Positions 53,637 to 63,388 are shown, counted from the first letter of the stretch. The stretch: DNA of 64,000 nt from Pseudochrobactrum kiredjianiae (GCF_030362795.1 NZ_JAUCBM010000006.1:1-64000), one strand, 5' to 3'. The notes: generated from the sequence alone by a model not told the origin. Translations and numbers: made by a program.

Positions 53637-54512
53637 ATGGCCCGTGCAACTTTACCAGCTATCACCGCAGGTGATGGTGGTCTGACACGATATCTCGATG
53701 AAATCCGCCGTTTCCCGATGCTTCAGCCTCAGGAAGAATATATGCTTGCCAAACGCTATAGCGAGCATGCTGATCCGGAAGCCGCGCATAAACTTGTTAC
53801 CAGTCACCTGCGTCTCGTGGCCAAAATTGCCATGGGCTATCGCGGCTATGGCCTGCCAATCGGTGAAGTTATCTCTGAGGGCAATGTCGGCCTGATGCAG
53901 GCCGTGAAACGCTTTGAACCGGAGCGGGGCTTCCGCCTCGCGACCTATGCAATGTGGTGGATCAAGGCCTCGATTCAGGAATATGTGCTGCGGTCGTGGA
54001 GCCTCGTTAAAATGGGCACCACCGCCAACCAGAAACGTTTGTTCTTTAATCTGCGTAAGGCCAAGAACAAGATTCAGGCACTGGATGACGGTGATCTGCG
54101 CCCCGATCAGGTCAAGGAAATCGCGACACGTCTGCGCGTATCAGAAGAAGAAGTCGTGTCCATGAACCGCCGCATGAGCGGTGATGCTTCGCTGAATGCG
54201 CCGATCCGTGCGTCGGAAGGTGAAAGCGGCGAATGGCAGGACTGGCTGGTTGACGACAGCGCCTCTCAGGAGCAGATGCTGATTGAAGAGGATGAACTCA
54301 ACAGCCGCCGCACCATGCTTGAAAAGGCTATGTCCCAGCTCAATGACCGTGAGCGCCGTATTTTCGAAGCCCGCCGCTTAAGCGAAGACCCGATTACGCT
54401 GGAAGATCTTTCCACTGAATTCGGCATCAGCCGCGAGCGTGTACGCCAGATCGAAGTGCGTGCATTTGAAAAAGTTCAGGAGGCTGTTATGGCCTCTGCA
54501 CAGGCTGCATAA
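53637..54512 (+). CDS. rpoH: Heat-shock sigma factor RpoH
   Basis: Sigma-32-type factor for heat-shock genes. 291 residues: sigma2 (about 50-120, with GLMQAVKRFEPERGFRLATYAMWW), the RpoH box (NQKRLFFNLRKAK, about 132-144) that separates it from other sigma-70 relatives, and sigma4 (about 220-280, ITLEDLSTEFGISRERVRQ). ATG 53637 has a strong AAGGAGG. Rhizobiales often carry two rpoH genes; the rluA-rpoH-purA context points to rpoH1. A matching promoter precedes clpB in this window. Confidence 0.97.
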   Translation: MARATLPAITAGDGGLTRYLDEIRRFPMLQPQEEYMLAKRYSEHADPEAAHKLVTSHLRLVAKIAMGYRGYGLPIGEVISEGNVGLMQAVKRFEPERGFRLATYAMWWIKASIQEYVLRSWSLVKMGTTANQKRLFFNLRKAKNKIQALDDGDLRPDQVKEIATRLRVSEEEVVSMNRRMSGDASLNAPIRASEGESGEWQDWLVDDSASQEQMLIEEDELNSRRTMLEKAMSQLNDRERRIFEARRLSEDPITLEDLSTEFGISRERVRQIEVRAFEKVQEAVMASAQAA

Positions 54513-54535
54513 ACAATCCGGTAATCCGATAGAAC

Positions 54536-54572
54536 AAAACCGCCCTGCGCATAATGCACAGGGCGGTTTTTT
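54536..54572. terminator. Bidirectional terminator after rpoH
   Basis: AAAACCGCCCTG, 12-nt loop, CAGGGCGGTTTTTT between rpoH and the convergent unknown gene. Confidence 0.92.
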
Positions 54573-54590
54573 ATTGAAATACAGGCAGGA

Positions 54591-56072
54591 TTAATTTGCT
54601 GCCGGCGCTGTGCTGCCCCAGCCTTTGAGCACTTCATCAAAGACCTTATCGCCCGGCACACCTTTTTCAATGCTGAGCAAAGCGCGGCGGCCATTACGAT
54701 AAGTAATCGGAATATCGATCCATTGCTGACGGCGCATCAATGTCAGGTTCATATCAACCGCTGTGCGGGCATCATTCAGCGCCACAAGGAAGAAGTTATC
54801 AGCAATCTTCATCGGAATAGCCGCCAGCGGATTACCGGCAGACTGTTCTGAATCCTTGAAGGTTACACGCTGAACATTCTCGATCACGCCGCCATCAAAA
54901 TCTTCAGGCACCGTATAAATCATTTCAATCAAGTGACTGGCAGGAATCGACTGATCCGCATTCCGACGCATAGTCATACGCAGATTAATTTTCTTATCAG
55001 GGAAGCTGACATCGGCACGGATTGCCGGTTCATCAGGCACACCCTCTCCCGGTGAATCCTGAATGACAGACCAGACAACACTGCCCTTGATTGCAGCTGA
55101 AGTTTCTCCGCCACGCTGTTCTTCATAGAAGAAAGCCGGTTGGCCAACAGGAACGGCCTGTCCCTGCGTTGTTGCAGGACCAGAATTTGCACCATTGGTT
55201 GCCGGAGCATTTCCCGTAACCGGGGCATTGGATGTGCCCTCACCGATTGTCGGTGCATCAGAGGAGGCACCTTCATCCACTTCACTGCCGTCCGGCAGCA
55301 AGCGCTGTGTCAGCTTCTGCTCACCTTCAGGCTTGGGATCAGTGACAGGCGGCGTTGTATTTCCGCTATCACTGGATGCTGCCGGTGGTGTAGTTGCCGG
55401 TTGTGTATTTGCTGGCGGTGTCGTCGCTTCCGGTGTCGTTTCGCCGTCGCCGGTATCCTCACCTTCATCGGTGCCTTCACCAGTGTCTGTTGAGCCACCT
55501 GTCAGCGAGGAAACATAATCCTTAATCTGACTCTGATAGCTCCAGCCAGCATAACCGGCACCGCCAAGCAGCAATACGGCGATCAAACCAACGATCAGAC
55601 CTTTCGAGCGACCGCTGCGTGGCTCTTCATCATAATCATGATTTTTGTAAGAGCCGCGCTCATCAAAGTCAGAACTCTCAGTGCGCTCACTTTGCCATTC
55701 ATCCTGAGAGCCGCCATGCTGTGTCTCATCATAGGGTGCATCCGGCAAGACGGACGAATGCTCGTTTTGCTCTTCAACAACACCGGCTTCCTGCACAGCC
55801 TTGAGAAAATCTTCCAGCGGATCAGCAACCTGTTCCGGCTTGGCCGCTTCTTCGGCAGCACGTTCGGCTGCACGATATTCAGCCTCTGTTTCTTCAATCG
55901 CCGCTTCAAGAATCTGGCGCTGGCGCTGCGCTACAGCATCCGGCGCACTGGCAGCCGCAAGCTTCTGCTCGATCGTGGAGCGGGCCTTCGCATAGACACG
56001 CTGACGAAGCGCCTGATCAGGATTAGCCTGAGCATCAATTGTCTTTTTCAGTACCGCTGCAAAATCTGCCAT
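54591..56072 (-). CDS. Large single-pass membrane protein, unknown
   Basis: 493 residues: cytoplasmic N-terminal helical region (about 1-160; first 85 residues rich in Ala/Glu/Arg, possible coiled coil), one transmembrane helix (about 157-178), an acidic Thr/Pro/Gly-rich periplasmic linker (about 190-330), and a C-terminal globular domain (about 335-485). Proteins of this layout sit between rpoH and purA in Rhizobiales. I do not recognise a function. It is followed directly by the convergent rpoH terminator. Confidence 0.82.
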   Translation of the reverse strand: MADFAAVLKKTIDAQANPDQALRQRVYAKARSTIEQKLAAASAPDAVAQRQRQILEAAIEETEAEYRAAERAAEEAAKPEQVADPLEDFLKAVQEAGVVEEQNEHSSVLPDAPYDETQHGGSQDEWQSERTESSDFDERGSYKNHDYDEEPRSGRSKGLIVGLIAVLLLGGAGYAGWSYQSQIKDYVSSLTGGSTDTGEGTDEGEDTGDGETTPEATTPPANTQPATTPPAASSDSGNTTPPVTDPKPEGEQKLTQRLLPDGSEVDEGASSDAPTIGEGTSNAPVTGNAPATNGANSGPATTQGQAVPVGQPAFFYEEQRGGETSAAIKGSVVWSVIQDSPGEGVPDEPAIRADVSFPDKKINLRMTMRRNADQSIPASHLIEMIYTVPEDFDGGVIENVQRVTFKDSEQSAGNPLAAIPMKIADNFFLVALNDARTAVDMNLTLMRRQQWIDIPITYRNGRRALLSIEKGVPGDKVFDEVLKGWGSTAPAAN

Positions 56073-56340
56073 ACTCTTCCAAATCCGTTACTGGCGACTG
56101 AATCTGCCTCTCCGGGCGCTTGAGAGCAGCGCCATATCAGCCTATTCATGAGAAAATCAGATGAAATCTGAATGTTTTATTAAACATAACTCTTAACGAA
56201 TGCAAAGTTTACTGTGGAATTCAACACCTTACAGACGGTAACAAACGATAAAATATCGTTAAAAAGTCCCGCAGCACCCTGAAAACGTCCCCGATCCAAG
56301 ATGGAGCAGTCTGCCTTAGCAATCAAGGGGCTGTGAATGC
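56073..56340. other. Upstream region of the membrane protein gene
   Basis: About 270 bp, AT-rich at 56160-56270, no gene seen; holds the promoter of the 493-aa protein gene. Confidence 0.4.
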
Positions 56341-56370
56341 AAAAAAGGCGGGATCGAAATCCCGCCTTTT
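56341..56370 (-). terminator. Terminator of purA
   Basis: AAAAAAGGCGGGAT, CGAA loop, ATCCCGCCTTTT; symmetric. Confidence 0.92.
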
Positions 56371-56394
56371 AAAATCACGCTTATTCAGCAGATT

Positions 56395-57684
56395 TTAGTC
56401 CTGAAACGGATCGGTTACCAGAATAGTATCGTCACGCTCAGGGCTGGTGGAGAGCATGGAAACCGGCGTACCGATCAGCTCTTCAATATAACGAACATAT
56501 TTTACAGCCTGTGCAGGCAGTTCATTCCACGAACGGGCACCGGCAGTTGTGTCTTTCCAGCCTTCCAGTGTTTCATAGATCGGCTTGACGCGTGCCTGTG
56601 CATCCATTGAGGCTGGCAGATAATCAATACGTTCGCCGTCCAGCTCGTAAGCCACGCAAACTTTGATCTCGTCCAGACCGTCGAGAACATCCAGCTTAGT
56701 CAGCGCAATACCAGTAATACCGGAAGTGCGCACAGTCTGCTTGACCAGAACCGCATCGAACCAGCCGCAACGACGGGAACGGCCGGTGTTAACACCAACT
56801 TCACGACCAACGGTCGAGAGGTGTTCACCGATTGCATCATCCAGCTCACAAGGGAACGGGCCTTCACCAACGCGGGTGGTATAAGCCTTGGTAATACCAA
56901 GCACATAACCGATTGCTGTCGGACCAAGACCCGAACCGGCAGCAGCCTGACCGGCAACAGTGTTCGACGAGGTCACAAACGGATAAGTACCGTGGTCATT
57001 ATCGAGCAACGCGCCCTGCGCACCTTCGAACAGAATACGGGCACCGGCTTTGCGCTTGTCGTCGAGAATTTTCCAAACCTGATCCACATAAGGCAGGATC
57101 TGGTCGGCAACTTCTGTCAGTTCATTATGAATGCTGTCGACGGAAATTTCAGCCAGTCCCATACCGCGACGCAGCGCATTGTGATGGGTCAGCAGGCGTT
57201 CAATTTTCGGACGCAGACTTTCCGGCTCAGCCAAATCAATCACGCGGATGGCACGACGGCCAACCTTGTCTTCGTAAGCAGGGCCGATACCGCGTTTGGT
57301 GGTGCCGATCTTCAGACCAGCAGAACCATCTTCACGGATCGCATCCAGTTCACGGTGCAGAGACAGGATCAGAGGAGCATTTTCAGCAATGCGCAGAACT
57401 TCAGGGGTGACTTTAACACCCTGCGCGCGCAGCTTTTCTACTTCTGTCACAAAATGATGCGGATCAACGACAACACCATTACCGATAACGGAAAGTTTGC
57501 CGCGTACGAGGCCTGAAGGAAGCAGCGCAAGCTTGTAGCTTACACCATCAATCACCAGAGTATGACCGGCATTGTGGCCGCCCTGATAACGCACGATAAC
57601 ATCGGCGCGCTCTGACAACCAGTCAACGATCTTACCTTTACCTTCGTCGCCCCATTGCGAGCCGACGACGATCACATTAGCCAT
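56395..57684 (-). CDS. purA: Adenylosuccinate synthetase
   Basis: Joins IMP and aspartate with GTP, first step from IMP to AMP. 429 residues, normal length. The N-terminal GTP-binding loop [16 protein letters not shown], the HNAGHT motif and [18 protein letters not shown] are all present. Single-gene unit with its own terminator. Confidence 0.98.
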   Translation of the reverse strand: MANVIVVGSQWGDEGKGKIVDWLSERADVIVRYQGGHNAGHTLVIDGVSYKLALLPSGLVRGKLSVIGNGVVVDPHHFVTEVEKLRAQGVKVTPEVLRIAENAPLILSLHRELDAIREDGSAGLKIGTTKRGIGPAYEDKVGRRAIRVIDLAEPESLRPKIERLLTHHNALRRGMGLAEISVDSIHNELTEVADQILPYVDQVWKILDDKRKAGARILFEGAQGALLDNDHGTYPFVTSSNTVAGQAAAGSGLGPTAIGYVLGITKAYTTRVGEGPFPCELDDAIGEHLSTVGREVGVNTGRSRRCGWFDAVLVKQTVRTSGITGIALTKLDVLDGLDEIKVCVAYELDGERIDYLPASMDAQARVKPIYETLEGWKDTTAGARSWNELPAQAVKYVRYIEELIGTPVSMLSTSPERDDTILVTDPFQD

Positions 57685-57888
57685 GAAGAAAACTCCTCAG
57701 TACAGAATGTACAGTGTGTTTGGAATTTGAATCGAGCCTGTGACACATGCCGCTTTAGGCCCGCTCTTTTTAAAACGCGTGCTTATACAAGCCCGTTTTT
57801 TTACAGAACGTGAGTTTCTATACAGCCTCGCTCAGAAAAGTGCGACTCCCGATTGCCGGAAATCGCACCTCATCCTGTAAAAACTGGC

Positions 57889-58410
57889 TTATTTTATCAG
57901 ATTACGCATCATAAACCGCGCATCGTCGGAATAGCTGAGCAGTTTCTCACGCAAATGCGGCACATCTTGCACGCAGAATCCCTGCTTTTCCCAATAAGGC
58001 TGCGATCCGTTGACCGCGACGAGCGACAGTGAGTCGAAACCATGCGCCTCGGCGGTTGCCACCAAAATAGAAACAAGTTTGCGCGCAGCACCAAAAGCGC
58101 GCGCCTGCGGCAGCAGCGCTACGTCATGCATATAGAAAGTGTCAGCGGCTTCCGGTGCCTGCTGCAAAAGCGTATTCAGCGCCGGTGCGGAAAACCGCAT
58201 CCACGGATGGCTGAAACTATAGCCGAGCAGTTGCTTATCGCCCTGCAGTACCAAAGCACCGGCAGAAAACACTTCAAGACGGTCTTTATAAATAGCTGCA
58301 TCTTCCGGAAAATCCGGATGCACCACACAACTCATATCATAGACTTCCGCCAGATCTGACGGTTGCATCAAACGCCAGTCGGCGCTCAGCGGTATAATAC
58401 TCTCAGACAT
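57889..58410 (-). CDS. GNAT family N-acetyltransferase
   Basis: 173 residues. GNAT fold with FYMHDVALLPQARAFGAARKLV (strand 4 and acetyl-CoA loop, about 92-114) and the C-terminal VNGSQPYWEKQGF motif. ATG 58410 has AAGG at 9 nt; a GTG at 58416 is less likely. Substrate unknown, and the genes around it (purA, serA) give no hint. Confidence 0.87.
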   Translation of the reverse strand: MSESIIPLSADWRLMQPSDLAEVYDMSCVVHPDFPEDAAIYKDRLEVFSAGALVLQGDKQLLGYSFSHPWMRFSAPALNTLLQQAPEAADTFYMHDVALLPQARAFGAARKLVSILVATAEAHGFDSLSLVAVNGSQPYWEKQGFCVQDVPHLREKLLSYSDDARFMMRNLIK

Positions 58411-58481
58411 ATTCACTGCCTTTATACATTGCCTTTATACATTGGTAATTTACCACGTTGATATTCCGTCCGTTGATAAAG

Positions 58482-58516
58482 TGCATCCCGAAAAGCACAA
58501 CACTTTCCGGGATGCA
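58482..58516 (-). terminator. Hairpin after serA
   Basis: TGCATCCCGAAAAG, 7-nt loop, CTTTCCGGGATGCA. A strong stem with one mismatch. Its CCCGAAAAG core is like the Rhizobiales repeat at 60234, so it may be a repeat that serves as terminator. Confidence 0.6.
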
Positions 58517-58550
58517 TATTCATTTTAAATAAGCAGACGTAGCGACGCAA

Positions 58551-60152
58551 TCAATCCGCAGCGACATCAAAGACCAGCGGGCGAGCCTGCACAATAGCCT
58601 CATTGGCACGCAGCACATCCAGAACCGCGTCCGGAATACGCTCATCTAGATAGAGCAGCGCAATCGCATCGCCGCCCATACGTTCGCGACCGAGCGAGAA
58701 ATTCGCAATATTCACACCATGCTCACCGCAAACCGTACCCAACCAGCCGATCATGCCCGGCGTGTCGTTATTGGTGGTGTAAAGCATATGCTGGCCAACT
58801 TCCGCATCCAGATTAATACCCTTGATCTGGATGAAGCGCGGCTTGCCATCGGAGAAGCAGGTACCGGCGATTGAACGGGTGCGGGTCGTAGTACGCACAG
58901 TGATCTTGATATAGCCGTCAAAAACGCCGGATTTATCGCGCTTCACTTCCGAGACGATAATACCGCGCTCTTTCACCATCACCGGTGCCGATACCATGTT
59001 CACATCGGAGACCTGCGGACGGATCAGACCGGCAAGTGCGGCGCTCATCAATGCGCGGATATTCATGGCAGCAGTGGAACCGTCAAACAGGATTTCAACT
59101 TCTTGAATAGGTTCATCCGTCACCTGACCGATAAAGGCACCAAGCACTTCAGCCAGTTTTACAAATGGCTTCAAGCGTGGCGCTTCTTCGGCAGTGATGG
59201 ATGGCATGTTGATCGCATTGCTCACAGCGCCCTTGATCAGATAATCAGCCATCTGCTCGGCAACCTGAATGGCAACATTTTCCTGCGCTTCCGAGGTCGA
59301 TGCACCTAGATGCGGCGTGCAAACCACATTCGGCAGATTAAACAGCTCGGATTCTGTCGCTGGCTCAACTTCAAACACGTCAATACCGGCACCGGCAACT
59401 TTGCCGGATTTCAGCGCTGCAACCAGATCTTTCTCAACAATCAGACCGCCACGGGCACAATTGATAATGCGCACGCCGTCTTTCATCTTGGCAAGGTTTT
59501 CAGCATTGATGATATTGCGGGTCTTATCGGTCATCGGCGTATGCAGGCTAATGAAGTCAGCGCGGGCAAGCAGATCGTCCAGTTCGACTTTCTCAACGCC
59601 CAGCTCTTCCGCACGACCTTCCGAGAGGAACGGATCAAAAGCCACGACATGCATTTTCAGACCAATGGCACGGGTCGCAACAATCGAACCGATATTACCG
59701 CAACCGATCACGCCGAGTGTCTTGCCGGTGATTTCCACACCCATGAAGCGGTTCTTTTCCCACTTACCGGCGCGTGTTGACTGGTCAGCTTCCGGCAACT
59801 GACGGGCAACAGCAAACATCAGAGCAATAGCATGTTCCGCAGTGGTGATCGAATTACCGAAAGGCGTATTCATCACGATGATACCGCGGCGCGAAGCAGC
59901 CGGAATATCCACATTGTCCACGCCGATACCGGCACGGCCAATCACTTTAAGATTGGTCGCGGCGGCAATCAGTTTTTCAGTGGCTTTGGTTGCCGAGCGG
60001 ATCGCCAAACCATCATACTGGCCGATCAATTCAAGCAGTTTGTCTTTGTCTTTGCCGAGGTCCGGCAGATAATCCACTTCAACGCCGCGATCTTTGAAGA
60101 TCTGCACTGCGGTTGGCGATAATTTATCCGAAACGAGAACGCGAGGTGCCAT
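58551..60152 (-). CDS. serA: D-3-phosphoglycerate dehydrogenase
   Basis: First step of serine synthesis: oxidises 3-phosphoglycerate to 3-phosphohydroxypyruvate with NAD. 533 residues, the long form: substrate domain, NAD-binding domain with LGVIGCGNIGSIVA (about 147-160), catalytic Arg/Glu/His regions (INCARGG ... CTPHLGAST), an intervening ASB domain and a C-terminal ACT domain (about 455-530). ATG 60152 has GGAGG; the longer TTG-started frame adds 21 unsupported residues. Downstream of serC with a repeat between them. Confidence 0.97.
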   Translation of the reverse strand: MAPRVLVSDKLSPTAVQIFKDRGVEVDYLPDLGKDKDKLLELIGQYDGLAIRSATKATEKLIAAATNLKVIGRAGIGVDNVDIPAASRRGIIVMNTPFGNSITTAEHAIALMFAVARQLPEADQSTRAGKWEKNRFMGVEITGKTLGVIGCGNIGSIVATRAIGLKMHVVAFDPFLSEGRAEELGVEKVELDDLLARADFISLHTPMTDKTRNIINAENLAKMKDGVRIINCARGGLIVEKDLVAALKSGKVAGAGIDVFEVEPATESELFNLPNVVCTPHLGASTSEAQENVAIQVAEQMADYLIKGAVSNAINMPSITAEEAPRLKPFVKLAEVLGAFIGQVTDEPIQEVEILFDGSTAAMNIRALMSAALAGLIRPQVSDVNMVSAPVMVKERGIIVSEVKRDKSGVFDGYIKITVRTTTRTRSIAGTCFSDGKPRFIQIKGINLDAEVGQHMLYTTNNDTPGMIGWLGTVCGEHGVNIANFSLGRERMGGDAIALLYLDERIPDAVLDVLRANEAIVQARPLVFDVAAD

Positions 60153-60233
60153 AACGGCCTCCGTAATTGTGTGACAACAGAATATAAGGGTGGTATGCCG
60201 CAACCGTCCCAACACAGTTGCAGCTGGTACTCA

Positions 60234-60333
60234 GCATGATCCCGAAAAGTGGAAACCGGTTTTCGGATAAGATCATGCTCAAACAAAAAATTAGAGCGGG
60301 ATTACTATTCAGCTAAAAGCATCACGCTCTAAC
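60234..60333. repeat. Rhizobiales palindromic repeat (family C) plus TTAGAGC unit
   Basis: GCATGATCCCGAAAAGTGG ... AAGATCATGC (60234-60279), a palindrome widespread in Rhizobiales genomes, followed by a second palindrome TTAGAGCGGGATT...CACGCTCTAA (60291-60333). It lies between serC and serA. Confidence 0.78.
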
Positions 60334-60366
60334 AATTCTCATAGCCTTGCGGCCGTATAGATGATT

Positions 60367-61533
60367 TTAGGAAAGCTGCGCTTTTTGTGTCTGAAATGCC
60401 CAGTCGAGCCATGGCAGCAATGCCTGCAAGTCTGATGCTTCTACCGTTGCACCGGTCCAGATACGCAGACCCGACGGAGCATCACGATAGGCACCGATAT
60501 CAAAGGCAACGCCTTCTTTTTCCAGCAAAGCCACAATCGCTTTCGCAAAAGCAGCCTGAGTATCTGCCGGCAAAGCTGCAACCTGTGCATCTTTGATCGA
60601 CAAGCAAACGGAGGTGTTAGAGCGGGTTTCCGGCACCACGGCCAGATTGGCAAGCCAGTCACTCTTTTCAACGAAATCGTTGAGCACAGCAAAGTTGTTA
60701 TTCGCACGTGCCATCAAACCCTGAAGACCACCAATTGACTGCGCCCATTTCAGCGCATCCAGATAATCCTCAACGCAGAGCATTGAAGGGGTATTGATGG
60801 TTTCGCCGGTGAAGATACCTTCAATCAGCTTGCCGCCTTTGGTCATGCGGAAGATTTTCGGCAGCGGCCATGCAGGCTTATAGCTTTCAAGGCGCTCAAC
60901 GGCGCGCGGGGAAAGGATCAGCATACCATGTGCGCCCTCACCGCCGAGCACTTTCTGCCATGAGAAAGTAACGACATCGAGTTTGCTGTAATCCATATCC
61001 TGCGCAAAAGCAGAAGACGTTGCATCGCAAATGGTCAGACCTTTGCGATCTGCCGGAATGAAATCTGCATTCGGCACACGAACGCCGGATGTGGTGCCGT
61101 TCCATGTGAAGATCACATCACGGTCAAAATCCACTTGAGCGAAATCAACGATTTCACCATAAGGCGCATCAAATGTGCGGACATCTTTGATCTGAAGCTG
61201 TTTTACAACATCGGTGACCCAACCGGCACCGAAGCTTTCCCACGCGACCATATCAACGCCGCGCTCACCAAGCATGGACCACAAAGCCATTTCAACGGCA
61301 CCGGTATCCGATGCCGGCACAATGCCGATGCGGTAATCTGCTGGAACTTGTAGAATTTCACGGGTCAGGTCAATCGCTTGTTTAAGCTTTGTCTTGCCAA
61401 GTTTAGCGCGGTGCGATCGTCCGAGCGGTGCATCTGCCAGCGCTTCCAATGTCCAACCTGGACGCTTGGTGCAAGGACCTGAAGAAAATTGTGCATTAGC
61501 CGGACGGATGCCTGGCTTTGGAAAAGTCGTCAT
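60367..61533 (-). CDS. serC: Phosphoserine aminotransferase
   Basis: Second step of serine synthesis (also used in pyridoxal phosphate synthesis): transaminates phosphohydroxypyruvate. 388 residues, of the alphaproteobacterial subtype starting [22 protein letters not shown]. The PLP-binding Lys is in [18 protein letters not shown] (about 195). Its leader matches the serC RNA motif. serA follows on the same strand. Confidence 0.97.
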   Translation of the reverse strand: MTTFPKPGIRPANAQFSSGPCTKRPGWTLEALADAPLGRSHRAKLGKTKLKQAIDLTREILQVPADYRIGIVPASDTGAVEMALWSMLGERGVDMVAWESFGAGWVTDVVKQLQIKDVRTFDAPYGEIVDFAQVDFDRDVIFTWNGTTSGVRVPNADFIPADRKGLTICDATSSAFAQDMDYSKLDVVTFSWQKVLGGEGAHGMLILSPRAVERLESYKPAWPLPKIFRMTKGGKLIEGIFTGETINTPSMLCVEDYLDALKWAQSIGGLQGLMARANNNFAVLNDFVEKSDWLANLAVVPETRSNTSVCLSIKDAQVAALPADTQAAFAKAIVALLEKEGVAFDIGAYRDAPSGLRIWTGATVEASDLQALLPWLDWAFQTQKAQLS

Positions 61534-61536
61534 TTT

Positions 61537-61597
61537 GTATCTACCCTTTCAGATAGCACGCTTCCCGTTGGGGAGAAGTGGCCCACTGACGAAGCTA
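61537..61597 (-). ncRNA. serC RNA motif in the serC leader
   Basis: The 60 nt before serC fold into two hairpins on the minus strand: CCACTTCTCCC/GGGAAG-type stem (plus 61559-61581) and CTATCT-GAAA-GGGTAG (plus 61541-61556) ending 7 nt before the start codon. Two small hairpins abutting the serC start in an alphaproteobacterium fit the described serC RNA motif. The sequestering position suggests control of translation start. Match is from memory. Confidence 0.62.
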
Positions 61598-61686
61598 TAT
61601 AAAAGCCTGCCTCCGCGCAAGTGGCTCAGAATTAAAACCGCCACAGAATTTATCATCTGCGACAAAATTACATCATAAGTATCAAT

Positions 61687-61716
61687 CTTGACATTTAATT
61701 AGGCACCATACTATAC
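61687..61716 (+). promoter_or_regulatory. Promoter of the MarR operon
   Basis: CTTGAC (61687-61692), 18-bp spacer, CTATAC (61711-61716). Near-consensus. It ends only 8 bp before ATG 61725, so the transcript would be nearly leaderless. Confidence 0.6.
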
Positions 61717-61724
61717 GCTGCCAT

Positions 61725-62237
61725 ATGGATATTTTGGAAATGAAACATCATGCCCTTTTGGGTACCGAAACGCCGGAAAACAGCCATTATCAGAATATGC
61801 GCCTGTGCTTTGAACTGCTGAGCGCAGCGAAAATGATTGATCTGAGTTGCGCTCAACGGCTGGCACCTTATCAGCTCTCCGAGAGCCGTTTTGTGATCCT
61901 GTTTTTGTTACAAAGCGAGCCCGCGGGTCTGGCGCCGCATGTTTTAGCAGAACGCGCAGGCATTACCCGCGCCACTCTGACAGGTCTGCTCGACGGTTTG
62001 GAGCGTGATGGCTTCATCCTGAGGAATCACAGCCAGGCCGATCGCCGATCACTTCTGATCACTCTGACAGACAAAGGTTCGGAAACAGCTGCATCGCTGG
62101 TGAGCGATCATACACAATGGATTGCCTCACTCATGGCACCGCTGGATAGCCAAGAAAAAAAACTTCTCAGCACCTTGCTCGCCAAAATCTGGACCACGGC
62201 ACAGAAAGATATCAATAATGGCAAAAACGCCCGTTAA
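61725..62237 (+). CDS. MarR family transcriptional regulator
   Basis: 170 residues, winged helix-turn-helix (about 65-125) with LAERAGITRATLTGLLDGLE and the wing RNHSQADRRSLLITLTDKG. First gene of an apparent operon with an AlkD-like repair protein and a small unknown. ATG 61725 would be almost leaderless; ATG 61740 is an alternative. MarR proteins usually repress their own operon and respond to a small ligand or oxidation. Confidence 0.92.
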   Translation: MDILEMKHHALLGTETPENSHYQNMRLCFELLSAAKMIDLSCAQRLAPYQLSESRFVILFLLQSEPAGLAPHVLAERAGITRATLTGLLDGLERDGFILRNHSQADRRSLLITLTDKGSETAASLVSDHTQWIASLMAPLDSQEKKLLSTLLAKIWTTAQKDINNGKNAR

Positions 62238-62988
62238 ATCTGTACGACGTATGAGCGACATCACACCGGAGCGGCTGGCCGAGCTGAATAACGGTGCTGC
62301 TGAAACCACTGTGCTGACCGAATGTCTGGCCATTGATTTTGCACTGCTGATGCGTATTGCCTTTCCCGATATACCGGTAGAGCTGCATCAACAACTCGAT
62401 GGTTCCACAGCGGGCATAACTGCGCGCATGGCGCAGGCTGCAGAACTATTGCACATGCATGGCACGATTGGGCTAAGTGATTTGAACAGCCATCTGTCCG
62501 ACACAATCCGTGGCTGGGCCTGTTATTTTATCGCTCAGCAACAGCATCTCTCCTTGACCGAGAAGCTGGAACTGATCCGCCCGCTTGCTGATGATCACCA
62601 TTTTGGCGTACGCGAATGGGCGTGGCTGGCCATGCGCAGCGATTTAATTGCTCAACCAGAATTGAGTTTCAGCCTGCTCCTGCCTTGGACAAATGATCCG
62701 TCCTATAAAATCCGGCGTTATGCCTGCGAGGCTGTTCGTCCGCGCGGCGTATGGTGCGCTCATTTCAACTTGTTGAAAACGCAGCCTGAATTGGCGCTTC
62801 CTATTCTTGAGGCACTACGTAGCGATCCGGAAATCTATGTGCAGGATTCAGTTGCCAACTGGCTCAACGATACGTCCAAAACCACACCGGATTGGGTGCG
62901 CACACTTTGCGACCGCTGGCTTCAGGAAAGCCCCTCTCCGGCAACCATCCGCATATGCAAGCGTGCCTTGCGGACAATCAATAAATAA
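62218..62988 (+). CDS. DNA alkylation repair protein-like (AlkD/HEAT-repeat)
   Basis: 256 residues, all-helical HEAT-like protein. The segments HHFGVREWAWLAMR, NDPSYKIRRYACEAVRPRGVW and DPEIYVQDSVANWLNDTSKT with PDWVRTLCDRW are typical of the AlkD-like DNA alkylation repair family; glycosylase activity is not certain from sequence. ATG 62218 overlaps the MarR gene by 20 bp, so it is coupled to it. A longer frame from 62122 is unsupported. Confidence 0.85.
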   Translation: MAKTPVKSVRRMSDITPERLAELNNGAAETTVLTECLAIDFALLMRIAFPDIPVELHQQLDGSTAGITARMAQAAELLHMHGTIGLSDLNSHLSDTIRGWACYFIAQQQHLSLTEKLELIRPLADDHHFGVREWAWLAMRSDLIAQPELSFSLLLPWTNDPSYKIRRYACEAVRPRGVWCAHFNLLKTQPELALPILEALRSDPEIYVQDSVANWLNDTSKTTPDWVRTLCDRWLQESPSPATIRICKRALRTINK

Positions 62989-63011
62989 TCCTCCCACGAC
63001 ATGAGACTGAT

Positions 63012-63350
63012 ATGACCCATTATCTTGCAGAATTATACAGCCCTAAAGCCACATGGATTGCTTTGCCAAAAGAAGAAAAACTGGCCTTCTTCGCCACCAT
63101 TGGTGCGGGCATGGGTAGCCTGACTGAATTCGGCATTGAACCGCTGGCTTTCGGTGAAACTGATCCTTCACAGCTGCATCCGGCACAGCAACAGTTTTTC
63201 GCTATCTGGAAGTTCAGTGACAAAGCAGCCGTTACAATCTTGCTGGAAGCAATTGCGGCCACCGGCTGGCATGATTATTTCGACACGATCAATGCTGCAG
63301 GCGAAGCCACCGATATGAACACACATCTGGTTCAGCTGGCCGCTTGCTAA
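63012..63350 (+). CDS. Small conserved protein, DUF6616-like
   Basis: 112 residues, no membrane segment. Resembles small soluble proteins labelled DUF6616 (YLAELYSPKATWIALPKEEK ... GWHDYFDTINAAGE); the name is from memory. It starts 23 bp after the AlkD-like gene and is followed by a terminator, so it is the last gene of the MarR operon. Function unknown; the fold could be ferredoxin-like (EthD/YCII-like), which is a guess from size and pattern. Confidence 0.75.
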   Translation: MTHYLAELYSPKATWIALPKEEKLAFFATIGAGMGSLTEFGIEPLAFGETDPSQLHPAQQQFFAIWKFSDKAAVTILLEAIAATGWHDYFDTINAAGEATDMNTHLVQLAAC

Positions 63351-63356
63351 AAACAG

Positions 63357-63388
63357 AAATGCCGCGCTCGAATGACTGCGGCATTTTT
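63357..63388. terminator. Terminator of the MarR operon
   Basis: AAATGCCGC, 12-nt loop, GCGGCATTTTTAT; A/T flanks on both sides, so it may also serve the convergent porin gene. Confidence 0.85.
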
